From: Streptomyces broussonetiae
Lineage (GTDB): Bacteria > Actinomycetota > Actinomycetes > Streptomycetales > Streptomycetaceae
Length of the DNA stretch: 64,000 bases
Assembly: GCF_009796285.1 (NCBI RefSeq)
Contig: NZ_CP047020.1
Location: 1,922,001-1,986,000, forward strand
Direction of reading: 5' to 3'
Shown here: positions 50,296 to 60,800 of the stretch, in pieces
How positions within the stretch are numbered: the first letter of the stretch is position 1
How the letters are laid out: each line of letters begins with the position of its first letter
Program-made: the position numbers and the translations under genes
The notes under the pieces: model-generated
The model's input: only the letters and a program-made list of their open reading frames with translations
Told to the model about the DNA's origin: nothing
Databases searched by the model: none

Positions 50296-53200
50296 CGGGG
50301 GCACTCCTCGGCTGCAGCGTGATCGTCGGGTGGTGCGTCGTGGTCGGCGCCGGGCCCGGTCGTCCAGGCCACCACGTAGGAGCGCTCGGGCAGAGCGGGT
50401 GGATTGGTCACCGGCGCGCAGTGCACGGTGTAGGCACGCTCCAGGCGACCGCAGACCAGCAGCCGGCTGCCGTCCGGGGCGGTCTCCAGCACGGTGAAGT
50501 CGCGTGGCCGGCCGTCGAATCCGACGCCCTCGGCCTTGGCGACCGCCTCCTTGGCGGCCCAGAAGCGGGTGAACCACAGTGCCTGCGGGTCGGGGCCGTC
50601 CGCCGACAGGCCGTGCAGCAGCCGCAGTTCGGCCGGGCCGAGGGCGGTGGCGAGGGTCGCCGGATCGCGCTCGGCGACCTCTTCGATGTCGATGCCGGGG
50701 CCGGGCTGCGGGGTGTGCGGCCGTACGATCGCCACGCCCGCCTCGGCCCGGTGGGCGAGCGAGACATCCAGCGGGGGCAGCGTGCGGCCGTGCACTCCGG
50801 TGACGCAGGGTCGGCCCAACTCGTCGTTGTCGACTTGGAGTTCGGCCGGGAAGACGGGGCCTTCGCCGTGCTGCCAGAGCCACTGCCGTACGGCGTCCTT
50901 GACCGCGATCCGGCCGAGCAGCCACTGGCGGCGGCCGCGTGGCGGACGGTCGGCGTACGTGGCACGCTCGGCGCCGCCCAGCGAGTTGCGCATGATCAGC
51001 TCGCGGGAGGCGAGGTCCGGCCAGCGCTCGTGCACCAGCGCCCAGCCGCCGGCCTGGGCCATGGACAGGGTGTGGCGCTCGGGGAAGCGTTCGACGGGCC
51101 GGGTCGTCGGGTCGTTGTCGAAGCGGCGGTCCTGCCAGCCGGTGATCCTGGCCCACACCCGGCCGCCGGCCGTCAGCTCCGCGTCCGCCTCCAGGGTCGT
51201 GTCCGTGAGGGTCGTGATCCGCAGCAGACAGGCGACCTCGGTACCGGGGGCCGGGTGCGGGCCGTGGAATCTCAACTCCCGCATGTGGACGGGGAAGACG
51301 ACCGTGCGCTCGGTGCGGGTCGCCATGATCCAGTAGCCGAGGAGCTGGCCCACGTTGTCCAGCAGGGCGCCGGGCGCGGCGGGCGTGCTGAGCACTCCGC
51401 GGATGTGCCGTTCGCCGATCGCGGTGAGGTCGGTGAGGCCCTGGAAGCCGGGTCCGTGGAACATCCAGCGCTCCCGGTAGAGCTGGGCGGCGGTGTGCTC
51501 GGGGCGGCGTTCCGGGGCGTCCGGGAGGGGGCCGGGCCCCGGCGGTGCGGGGTACCGCGGGGCGAGTTCGACGACGGCGCGGGCCGTGGGGCCGAAGGCC
51601 ACGGTGACGCGGTCCGGGTGCCCCGGGGCCGGGGTGACGGTGACCTGGACGTCGACGGGGGGTGTGGCGGTGAGCCAGCGCTCGAAGCGGGCCCCGTGCA
51701 CGGCGACCGCCCGTAGCCCGGGGGCCGCGGCCTCGGCCGCGTCCGTCATGTGCCGCACGATCGTGGTGGCGGGCACCACCGGCCAACGGTCTTCCACGGC
51801 AGGCCAGTTGGCGCGTTGCGGGAAGAAGCAGTGGTCCAGGAGGTGGGGCATGGCGTGCGGGGAGACGTGGACGGTCGTGGTGGCCGCGGCGGGCCTGGCG
51901 AGGGTGGGCAGGGCGGCGGCCGGGGCGCGGTGACGGCCCGCGGTGATCACCTCGGCCGCCGTGTGCGCGGTGTCCCGCAGGAGGGCGGTCAGCTCGGCGG
52001 CGGCCGGGAAGCCCGGGGCGAGGTCGTCCAGGTCGGCCAAGCGGGCAGGAGCCGGTCGGGTGGCGGGGCTCAGGCCGGCGCGGAGGGCGCCGAGTTCCGG
52101 CCCGTCCAGTGAGACGAGGGCGCCGGAGAGGTCGAGGCGGACGGGCCGGCGCACGGGTACGGCCGCGGCGGCGCGGGGTGGGAGCGCCGGTGCCACGGGC
52201 GCCCCCGCCGTCCACAACGCCGTGGCCACGCGCCGCAGTTGCGCCATGCCGCCGTGCTGGGGCGCGTTGGCGGCGACGGCCAGGTGGTCGCGGTCGCCGA
52301 GGGTGTCGTCGATCAGGGAGGTGAGCCGGCCGGGCCCGGTCTGGACGAAGACGCGGTGCCCGGCGGTGTACAGGGCCTCGGTCAGCTCCCGGAAGCGGAC
52401 GGGCTCCAGCAGGTGCCGTACGAACAGGGCGCGCACCTCCGCCTCGGCCGCCGGGAAGGGTGCCGCGGTCGTCCCCGACCACACGGGCACGGTCGGCGGA
52501 TGGAGCCGGAAGCGCTCGGCGGCCTCCTTGATGGGGGCGAGGTACGGCTCGAGCATCGGGGTGTGGAAGCCGGAACGGAAGGGCAGCACCTGGCAGATCA
52601 CGCCCTGGGCGCGCAGGGACCGTACGAACGACTCGACCGCCGCGCCGGGTCCGCAGACCATGGACTGGCGGGGGGCGTTGTCGTGGGAGAGGACGATCCC
52701 GGAGTCCGGCCGGTCCTCGGCGAGCGCGGTGCGGACGTGCTCGGCCGAGGTGCCGAGGGCTGCGAAGGCGAGGCCGGGGACGGTGAGCGCGTCCGGGTCG
52801 AACCGGGCCATGAACGCGTCCACTTGGGCCGCCGAGTAGAGTCCGGCCGCCGCCATGGCCGTCCACTCGCCCACGCTGTGCCCGGCGACCGCGTCCGGTA
52901 CGACGCCCATCCGGCGCAGCGCCCGGTCCAGCAGGCGGCCCACGCCGACGACCCCGAAGCCGTGCCGTGCGACGTCACCGACCCGGACCTTGGTGCCGGA
53001 CAGCGGGGGCAGGCCGAAGTGGGCGGCTATGTCGTCGGTGCGGGGCGCGAAGTCACCCTCCAGGCCGGGGAAGACGAACGCCAGCCTGCCGCCGGCGCGG
53101 CCGAGCAGCGGGCCCGGCCGGAACCACACGTCGCCGCGCCCCTGCCAGGCGCGCCCCTTGGCGACCGCACGGCGGGCCAGGGCGAGCCGTTTGGGGTTCG

Positions 53201-54824
53201 GCGCGACGACACCGAGCCGGGCGGGACCGGCGTCGGGCTGCGGCCGGGCGGGGTCGAGTCCTGCGGCGCGTACGGCCGGGTCGTCGGCGTCGAGGAGTGC
53301 TGCGAGGCGCGCCGGGCTGTCGGCGGCAAGGAGCAGGACCGGTTCGGGCTCGGCGACCTGGGCGGCGGGGGCGGGCCCGGGGTACGCCCGGGGAGCCGGA
53401 CGGCCGCCGGGCGCCTCCTCCAGCACCACATGGGCGTTGATCCCGCCGAAACCGAAGGCGTTCACGGCGGCCCTGCGGACCGGCTGCCGGGCGCCGGTCT
53501 CCCAGGGCCGGGCCCGGTCCAGGGTGTGGAACCGGGTGGCGGCGAGGGCGGGATGGGGGTCCTCGCAGTGGAGGGTGGGCAGCAGGGTGCGGTGGTGGAC
53601 CGCGAGGGCGGCCTTGACCAGGCCGGCGACTCCGGCGGCCGGCATGGTGTGGCCGATCATCGACTTCACCGAGCCGAGGACCGGGCGAGCACCGCTGCCC
53701 TGTGCGGGTCCGAACACCTCGGCCAGAGTGGCGAGTTCGGCCGCGTCACCGGCGGGTGTGGCGGTGCCGTGCGCCTCCAGCAGTCCTAGGACGTCCGGGG
53801 CGGTCGGGTCGAGCCCGGCCGCCTGCCAGGCCTGTCGTACGGCACGGGCCTGTCCGCCGGGGTCGGGGGTGACGAGACCCGCCGTACGGCCGTCACTGGC
53901 CACGCCGGTGCCCCGGATCACCGCGTACACACGGTCGCCTGCACGCTCGGCGTCCGCGAGCCGTTTCAGCACCACCACGCCCGTGCCCTCGCCGATGAGG
54001 ATGCCGTCCGCGTCACGGTGGAAGGGGCGGATGCGCTCGGTCGGGGACAGGGCGCGCAGCTGGGAGAAGACGCTCCAGAGGGTGATGTCGTGGCAGTGGT
54101 GCACTCCCCCGGCCAGCATCATGTCGCACCGGCCGGTGGCGAGTTCGCCGACGGCCTGGTCCACGGCGACCAGGGAGGAGGCGCAGGCCGCGTCCACGGT
54201 GTAGGCGGGGCCGCGCAGGTCGAGCCGGTTGGCGATGCGGGACGCGGCGAGGTTGGGGACCAGGCCGATCGCGGACTCCGGGCTGTCGGGGCCGAGCCGG
54301 TCGGTGAACGCCTGCCGGATCCGGTCGAGTTGGGCCGAGTCGAGAGCGGGCATCAACTCACGCAGAGTGCGCACGAGTTGACCGGCCGTCCGCACCCGCT
54401 GGTCGAGCCGGACCAGGCCGGGGGTGAGATAGCCGCCGCGGCCCAGGGTCACGCCGATCCGGTGCCGTTCGGGCAGCCGGTCCGGGCCGCCCGCGTCGGC
54501 GAGCGCGGCGGCGGCCACCTCGAGGGCGATCAGCTGGTCGGGCTCGGTGCCTGGCACCGAGGCGGGCATGATGCCGTAGCGCGTGACCTCCACCTCGGCC
54601 AGGCCGTCCACGAACCCGCCGCGCCGGCAGTACACCTGGTCGGCGACGGCGGGCCCGGCGGCCGTACCGGGCCGGTAGTAGACGGCGTCCCAGCGGTCGG
54701 CCGGGACTTCACGGATCGCGTCGACGCCGTCGCGCAGATTGTGCCAGTAGGTGTCCAGGCCGGCGGCGCCCGGCAGCAGCACCGCCATCCCGACGATGGC
54801 GACGGGTGTCTGAGGCTGTGTCAT
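50292..54824 (-). CDS. PUFA-synthase-like megasynthase 2: KS-AT-DH-PPTase
   Basis: A 1510-residue iterative synthase. The ketosynthase spans about residues 5-450, with VDAACASSLVAVDQ (active Cys near 212), EAHGTATPAGD and GHTMPAAGVAGLVKAA. An acyltransferase follows (about 600-890), with GHSVGEW for the nucleophile near 650. Hotdog dehydratase-like sequence covers about 985-1260 (HLLDHCFF near 995, FHGPGFQG near 1123). The C-terminal phosphopantetheinyl transferase (about 1290-1490) has GIDIEEV and FWAAKEAVAKAEG. No ACP or KR lies in this protein, so it must work with partner 1 and the free ACP. It begins one base after the stop of megasynthase 1. The architecture recalls PfaC fused to PfaE. 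Confidence 0.93.
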   Translation of the reverse strand: MTQPQTPVAIVGMAVLLPGAAGLDTYWHNLRDGVDAIREVPADRWDAVYYRPGTAAGPAVADQVYCRRGGFVDGLAEVEVTRYGIMPASVPGTEPDQLIALEVAAAALADAGGPDRLPERHRIGVTLGRGGYLTPGLVRLDQRVRTAGQLVRTLRELMPALDSAQLDRIRQAFTDRLGPDSPESAIGLVPNLAASRIANRLDLRGPAYTVDAACASSLVAVDQAVGELATGRCDMMLAGGVHHCHDITLWSVFSQLRALSPTERIRPFHRDADGILIGEGTGVVVLKRLADAERAGDRVYAVIRGTGVASDGRTAGLVTPDPGGQARAVRQAWQAAGLDPTAPDVLGLLEAHGTATPAGDAAELATLAEVFGPAQGSGARPVLGSVKSMIGHTMPAAGVAGLVKAALAVHHRTLLPTLHCEDPHPALAATRFHTLDRARPWETGARQPVRRAAVNAFGFGGINAHVVLEEAPGGRPAPRAYPGPAPAAQVAEPEPVLLLAADSPARLAALLDADDPAVRAAGLDPARPQPDAGPARLGVVAPNPKRLALARRAVAKGRAWQGRGDVWFRPGPLLGRAGGRLAFVFPGLEGDFAPRTDDIAAHFGLPPLSGTKVRVGDVARHGFGVVGVGRLLDRALRRMGVVPDAVAGHSVGEWTAMAAAGLYSAAQVDAFMARFDPDALTVPGLAFAALGTSAEHVRTALAEDRPDSGIVLSHDNAPRQSMVCGPGAAVESFVRSLRAQGVICQVLPFRSGFHTPMLEPYLAPIKEAAERFRLHPPTVPVWSGTTAAPFPAAEAEVRALFVRHLLEPVRFRELTEALYTAGHRVFVQTGPGRLTSLIDDTLGDRDHLAVAANAPQHGGMAQLRRVATALWTAGAPVAPALPPRAAAAVPVRRPVRLDLSGALVSLDGPELGALRAGLSPATRPAPARLADLDDLAPGFPAAAELTALLRDTAHTAAEVITAGRHRAPAAALPTLARPAAATTTVHVSPHAMPHLLDHCFFPQRANWPAVEDRWPVVPATTIVRHMTDAAEAAAPGLRAVAVHGARFERWLTATPPVDVQVTVTPAPGHPDRVTVAFGPTARAVVELAPRYPAPPGPGPLPDAPERRPEHTAAQLYRERWMFHGPGFQGLTDLTAIGERHIRGVLSTPAAPGALLDNVGQLLGYWIMATRTERTVVFPVHMRELRFHGPHPAPGTEVACLLRITTLTDTTLEADAELTAGGRVWARITGWQDRRFDNDPTTRPVERFPERHTLSMAQAGGWALVHERWPDLASRELIMRNSLGGAERATYADRPPRGRRQWLLGRIAVKDAVRQWLWQHGEGPVFPAELQVDNDELGRPCVTGVHGRTLPPLDVSLAHRAEAGVAIVRPHTPQPGPGIDIEEVAERDPATLATALGPAELRLLHGLSADGPDPQALWFTRFWAAKEAVAKAEGVGFDGRPRDFTVLETAPDGSRLLVCGRLERAYTVHCAPVTNPPALPERSYVVAWTTGPGADHDAPPDDHAAAEECPR

Positions 54825-54825
54825 C

Positions 54826-57800
54826 TCACCAGCCCGACGCGGTGTGGACCACGGCACGGTCCGCCGGATCGCCCCAGGCTAGTTCCCGGAGCAGGGCCGC
54901 GGTGCCCTCGTCCGGGTCGATCAGCCCGACCCCGCGCCGGGCGTACGCGCGGCCGAGTTCGGCGCCGACCATGCCGGAGTGCGGGCCGGACGGCGCCCAC
55001 GGTCCCCAGTGCACGGTCAGCGCGCGGTGTCCGGTGCGGGCGGCCCAGTCCGCGCCGAGCGCTTCCAGGGCGTCGTTGGCGGCGGCGTAGTCGGCCTGGC
55101 CGCGATTGCCGAGGACCGCGGCGATGCTGCCGAACAGCACGGTGAACGCGGGCGCGTCGGGCAGGTCGTCCAGGGCGGCGAACAGCGCGGCGGCCCCGGC
55201 CGTCTTCGTGCCGTAGACCCGCTGGAAGGACTCGGGGGTCTTGTCGGCGATCAGCCGGTCCTCGATGACACCGGCGGCGAAGACGACGCCGTCCAGCCTG
55301 CCGTGTTCGGCGTGGATCTCCTTGACCGCCTGCAGGACGGCGTCCCGCTCCCGGAAGTCGACCGCGCGGTAGCGGGCTTCGCTGCCGAGCGCGCCGAGTT
55401 CGGCGAGCGTGGTGGCGATCTCCCGCTGGGCGAGGATGCGTTCGGCGGCCCGGTTGATCTCGGCGGGCGTGGGCGTCTCCGGGTCGGCGGCGAGCGCCGC
55501 CCGTAGTTCGGTGGGGGTGCGGGCGGCCGTGGTGCGCGGGTCCTCGGGGGCGGCGGGCGCGGGGGTGCGGCCCAGCAGTTCGATGCGGCACCGGCAGGCG
55601 CGGGCCAGCGTGGCCGCGAACCGTGCGGTGATGCCCCGGGCGCCGCCGGCCAGCAGCACGACGGAGTCCCGGTCGAGGCCGAGTGCGGCGGCTTCGGCGG
55701 CGCCGTCGGCGGCGGGTCCGGCGCCGGTGGTGCCGAGCGGGCCGAGGGGCGCGGGCACCAGCTCGAGACCCTGGCGGGCACCGGCGGCCGTCCGCAGGAC
55801 GACGGGCGCCGCCGGTTCCGGGGCGCGCAGCTCGGCGAGCACGGCCTCGGCCACGGCTGCCGGGCCGGTGTCCGGTACGGCGGCGACCCGGGCGAGGAGG
55901 CCGGGGTACTCGTGTCCGACGGAGCGGAACAGGCCGTCCAGACCGGCCGCCCGCAGCGCCGGCTCACGGTCGGCGGCCCGCACCGCGAGCAGGGTGCGGG
56001 GGCCGCACGCCAGCGCCGCCCGGAGCACCGGGAAGGCGTCCGGCAGCACCGGAAGGTCGGGGCCGGGCAGCGCGCCCAGGTACACCACGGCGTCGACCGG
56101 GCCGTCGGCCGCGGTGAGCAGGTGGCCCCGGTCGAGGATCACGGCGTCGGCGCCGTGCCCGGCGAGCCGTGCCGCCACCGCTGCCGCCACGCCCTCGCCA
56201 CCACCGAGGAGGGCGAACCGTCGGCCGGACAGGTCGAGGTCGGCCGGGCCCGGCTCCGGCAGGGGCACCGGACGCAGCGCGCAGCGCCGGGGGGACACAC
56301 CGGGGACCGAGGAGTGTTCCTGGGGCTGCGTCCCGGTGTACGACGCCTCCGTCTGCTCCTCGGCCGGCTCGCCCCCGCCCGGGACTCCCGCCCCGATCCG
56401 CGCCGTCAGCCATTGCGTCACCGCCGCCGCCGTGCGCGCCTTGGCCAGCTCCTCCAGTTCGGCGTCGTCCAGGACCTCGGCGCCGTCCGCGATGCCCAGG
56501 CGCTTGGCGAGTTCGCCCGCTATCTCGGCCCGCTTGATGGAGTCGATGCTCAGGTCTGCCTCCAGATCGAGGTCGGGTTCGATCATGTCGACGGGGTACC
56601 CGGTGCGTTCGCTGATGATCTCCAGGACGACGCGGTCCACGTCGTCGGCCGGTTCGGTGCTGCCGGTGACCGTCGACCGAGGTTCCACAGCGGGGAGTTC
56701 AGGGGCCGCGAGCTGCACGGACGGTGGTACGGGCGCCGGTGGGGTGGCTGTCGCAGCCGCCCCGAAGTAGGTGAGCAGCACATCGCGCTGGGCGGCGATC
56801 ATCTCCCGGCTGGTGCGCAGGAACTCGGAGATCAGCGCGTCCCGGTCGGTGGGGACGCCGTTCGGCTGGTCGGTGGTCACGGTCGTCTCCACGACTCGTC
56901 GGGCCGGTGCGAGGGCACCGGGCAGGAGTTCTCCGTCGGCAGTGCGCACGAGGTGTCCGTCGACCGTCCAGCCGGGCCGCCTGGGCGCCGGGGTGCGCAG
57001 CGCGTCCACGGCGTCGCGGCCCCGCAGCAGCCAGGCGGTGCGCACCGGCCGTCCGGCGACGGCGAGCCGGGCGAGTGCGTCGAGCCAGCCGCGCAGGCCG
57101 CTGCCGGCCGCCGGTTCGCAGGCGACCGTACGGTGCGGGCGGTCACCGAGGATCTGGCCCACGAGCCGGGTGAGCACCGTGCCCGGGCCCGCCTCGACGA
57201 AGAGCCGCGCGCCTGCCTCGTACATGGCCTCGATCTGGGCGGCGAAGGCGACCGGGGAGCCGATCTGGGCGGCGAGTTCGGTGCGCACCGCGTCGGGGTC
57301 CGGGAGGTAGGGCGCGGCGGTGCGGTTGGCCCAGACGGGGAACTCGGGCGCCCGCACGGTCCTGTCCGCGAGGGCCTTGGCGAACCGCTCGCCCGCCGTG
57401 GCCACGAGCGGACTGTGGAAGGCACAGGCCACGGGGATGCGTTTCGCACCGAGTCCCGTCGCGCGCAGCAGCCGTACGGCCGTCTCGACGTCCGCCGTCG
57501 GTCCCGAGATCACCGTCTGTTCGGGCGAGTTGAGGTTGGCGAGGACGACCGACGTCGGCGCTTCGGCCGTGCGCAGTACCTCGGTGACGGTCTCGGCGGG
57601 GGCACCGACGGCGGCCATGGTGCCGGGGTCGTCGCCGGCCGCCGCCAGGATCGCTCCGGCGCGTTCGCCGCTCAGCTCCAGCAGGGTCTCGGGGTCGAGG
57701 GCGCCCGCCGCGGCGAGTGCGACGAGTTCGCCGTAGCTGTGGCCGGCGGCCTGGTCGGGGCGGACGCCCGCGGAGGTGAGGAAGGCGTGGGCGGCGAGGC

Positions 57801-60800
57801 CCGCGATTCCGAGGGCGGGCTGCGCGGCCCGGGTGTCGGTGAGCGCGGCCCTGCGGGCTTCGCGGGCGGTGTCGTCGAAGGCGGCCGGCGGATGGACGAC
57901 GTCGGCGTGGGCGCGGCCGAGGTGCAGGAAGTGCCGCAGCTCGGGCAGGGTGACCAGGAGGTCGGCGAGCATGCCGGTGCGCTGGCTGCCCTGGCCGGGG
58001 AAGAGGAAGGCGGTCCCGCCCGCCACCGGGTCGGCTCCGTGGATCCCGGCGGCCGGATCGCGCTCCCCGGCGAGGATCCGCCGCAGCTGTCCGGTCAGTT
58101 CCTCGAGGTCACGGGCGACGATCGCGGCCTGCACCGGTTCGCGCGTGGTGTCGGCGCGCCGGGCGGCGGCGAGGGCGAGGTCCCGCAGCCGCCAGGGCCG
58201 CCCTTCGGCCTCGGCGGCCCGTAGGACCTCCTCGACGGTCCGGTGGGCCGCGGCCGTGTCCCGGCCCCGGAACAGGAACAGCTCGCACGGCCAGGCGTCC
58301 AGGGCCTGCGCGGGTGGTACGGCTCCGGCGTGCGCGGCCAGCACCGCATGGAAGTTGGTGCCGCCGAAGCCGAACGCGCTGACTCCGGCGAAGCGCTGGG
58401 CGGCCGGTGCGGTCCAGGGCCGGGCTCGGGTGTGGAAGGCGAACGGGCTGTCGTCCTCGGTCCAGGCCGGGTTGGGCCGCTCCAGGTGCAGGGTGGGCGG
58501 GGTGACCCCGGTGTACAGGGCGAGGGCGGTCTTGATCAGCCCGGCGAGCCCGGCGGCACATTTGGTGTGCCCGATCTGCGACTTGACCGAGCCGAGGGCG
58601 CATCCGCCCGTGCTGGCACCGGCTTCGGCGAACACCGCGCTCAGGACGGCGAGTTCGGTGCGGTCGCCCACGACGGTACCGGTGCCGTGCGCCTCGACGA
58701 GGCCGACGTCCGCCGGTGAGACAGCGGCGTTGCGGTACGCCCGCTCCAGCGCGGCCCGCTGCCCCTCGGGGCGGGGTGCGGTCAGGCCGAGGGAGCGGCC
58801 GTCGCTGGCGGAGCCGAGGCCCTTGACCACGCCGTAGATCCGGTCGCCGTCGCGTTCGGCGTCCGTGAGCCGTTTGAGGACCAGGCAGGCCACGCCCTCG
58901 CCGAGGGCGATGCCGTCGGCGCGGGAGTCGAACGCGCGGGAGCGGCCGGTCGGGGAGAGCGCGTGGACGGCGGAGAACAGGACGTAGTCGTTGATGCCGT
59001 TGTGCAGGTCGGCACCGCCGCACAGCACCAGGTCGCTGGTGCCCGAGACGAGTTCCTTGCAGGCCACGTCGAGGGCGGCGAGCGAGGAGGCGCAGGCGGC
59101 GTCGACGGTGAAGTTGGCGCCGCCGAGGTCCAGTCGGTTGGCGATCCGGCCGGAGACGACGTTGGCGAGCATGCCGGGGAAGGAGTCCTCGGTCAGCCGG
59201 GGCAGCTGTGCCTCGATCCCGTCGGGGACCTTGCCGTAGTAGGCGGGGAGGACGGCGCGCAGGGTGACGGCGTTGGACAGGTCGCTGCCGGCCTCGGCGC
59301 CGAAGACGACGGAGGCCCGCGCGCGGTCGAACGTCCGTCCCTGCTCGCCGTATCCGGCGTCCTCCAGTGCCCGGCGGGCCGCCTCCAGGGAGAGGAGCTG
59401 GACGGGTTCGATGCTGCCGAGGGAGGCAGGCGGAATGCCGTAGCGCAGCGGGTCGAAGGGGATGCGGGGCAGGAAGCCGCCCCACTTCGACGCCGTGCTG
59501 CCGGACGCGTGGTGCACCGCGGGGTCCCAGCGGTCCGGCGGGACCTCGGTGACGGCGTCGCGCCCGGCGACGACGTTGGCCCAGAAGGCGGCGAGGTCGG
59601 GGGCGTCGGGGAACATGCAGGACATACCGACGATCGCGATGTCGAGCGGTGCGGGCGCCGGCGGCTCATCCGGGGCTCGCAGGGCCGGGCGCAGGGCCCG
59701 GCGGGTCAGGAAGTCGGCGGCGCCGTCGGTCACCGCGCGGTGCAGGTCCGCCACGGTGGTGGTCGTCGAGCGCAGGACGGCGACCTGGCCCGCCATGAAC
59801 ATCCCGTCGGCGAGCTGCCGTTCCTCGCCGACGTCCGTCAGCTCACCGTCGGCGCCGCGTTCGACGCCCTTGCTGGCGATGCGCAGCCGGCCGACGTTGA
59901 GCCGTTCCAGCCCCTCCCAGACCTCCCGGTCGGCCAGCCCGCGCGCCCGCAGGGTGGCCTCCCGGTCCCGGTAGTCACCGGTGAAGGGGCTCGGCACGCA
60001 GCGGGTCGCGTGGCCCGGTGCCGTCTCGAGCAGCGCGGTCGCGGTGGCGTCGAGGACCTGCCGCTGGAAGAGGGGCCGGATGGCACCGTGTGCGACGGCT
60101 TCCTGCGTGAACAGGTAGGCGGTGCCCATGAGGAGGCCGACAGCGGCGCCGCGGGCGGTGAGCGGCGCGGCCAGGGCGGCGACCATCGCCGCCGACCGCT
60201 CGTCATGGACCCCGCCCGCGAAGAGGACCTCCAGCTGCCGGACCGCATCGTCCCCGGCCGAGGCGAAGTGGTCCTCGATCACGGCAAGTTGAGCCTCCCA
60301 CAGCGCAAAGGACGCCCGGGGCCCCACGTGCCCGCCGCACTCGGACCCCTCGAACACGAACCTGCGCGCCCCCGCCTCCAAGAACTGCCGCAGCAGCCCC
60401 GGCGAGGGCACATGCAGAAAGGTCCGGATCCCGGCCCGCTCCAGCGTCTCGGCCTGGGCGGGCCGGCCGCCGGCGATGACCGCGTGCGTGGGCCGCAGCT
60501 CCCGTACGGCGTCCAGCTGGGCGTTTCTGATCTCCTCCGGCGCGAAGCCGAGGACACCCACCCCCCAGGGCCGCCCGTCCAGCACGCCCCGCGCCTCGGT
60601 CAGCATCGCCCGGGTCCGCTCGCCGTCCGCCAGGGCCAGCGCCAGAAACGGCAGCGCCCCGCCCGCGGCGACGGCGGCCGCGAACCCGGCCTTGTCGCTG
60701 ACCCGGGTCATCGGCCCCTGCGCCACCGGAAGCCGCGTCCCGAGCGCCCGGCACATGGCCGATCCGGGCCGAAGGGCGTCCGCCGGACCGGCTTCACCGG

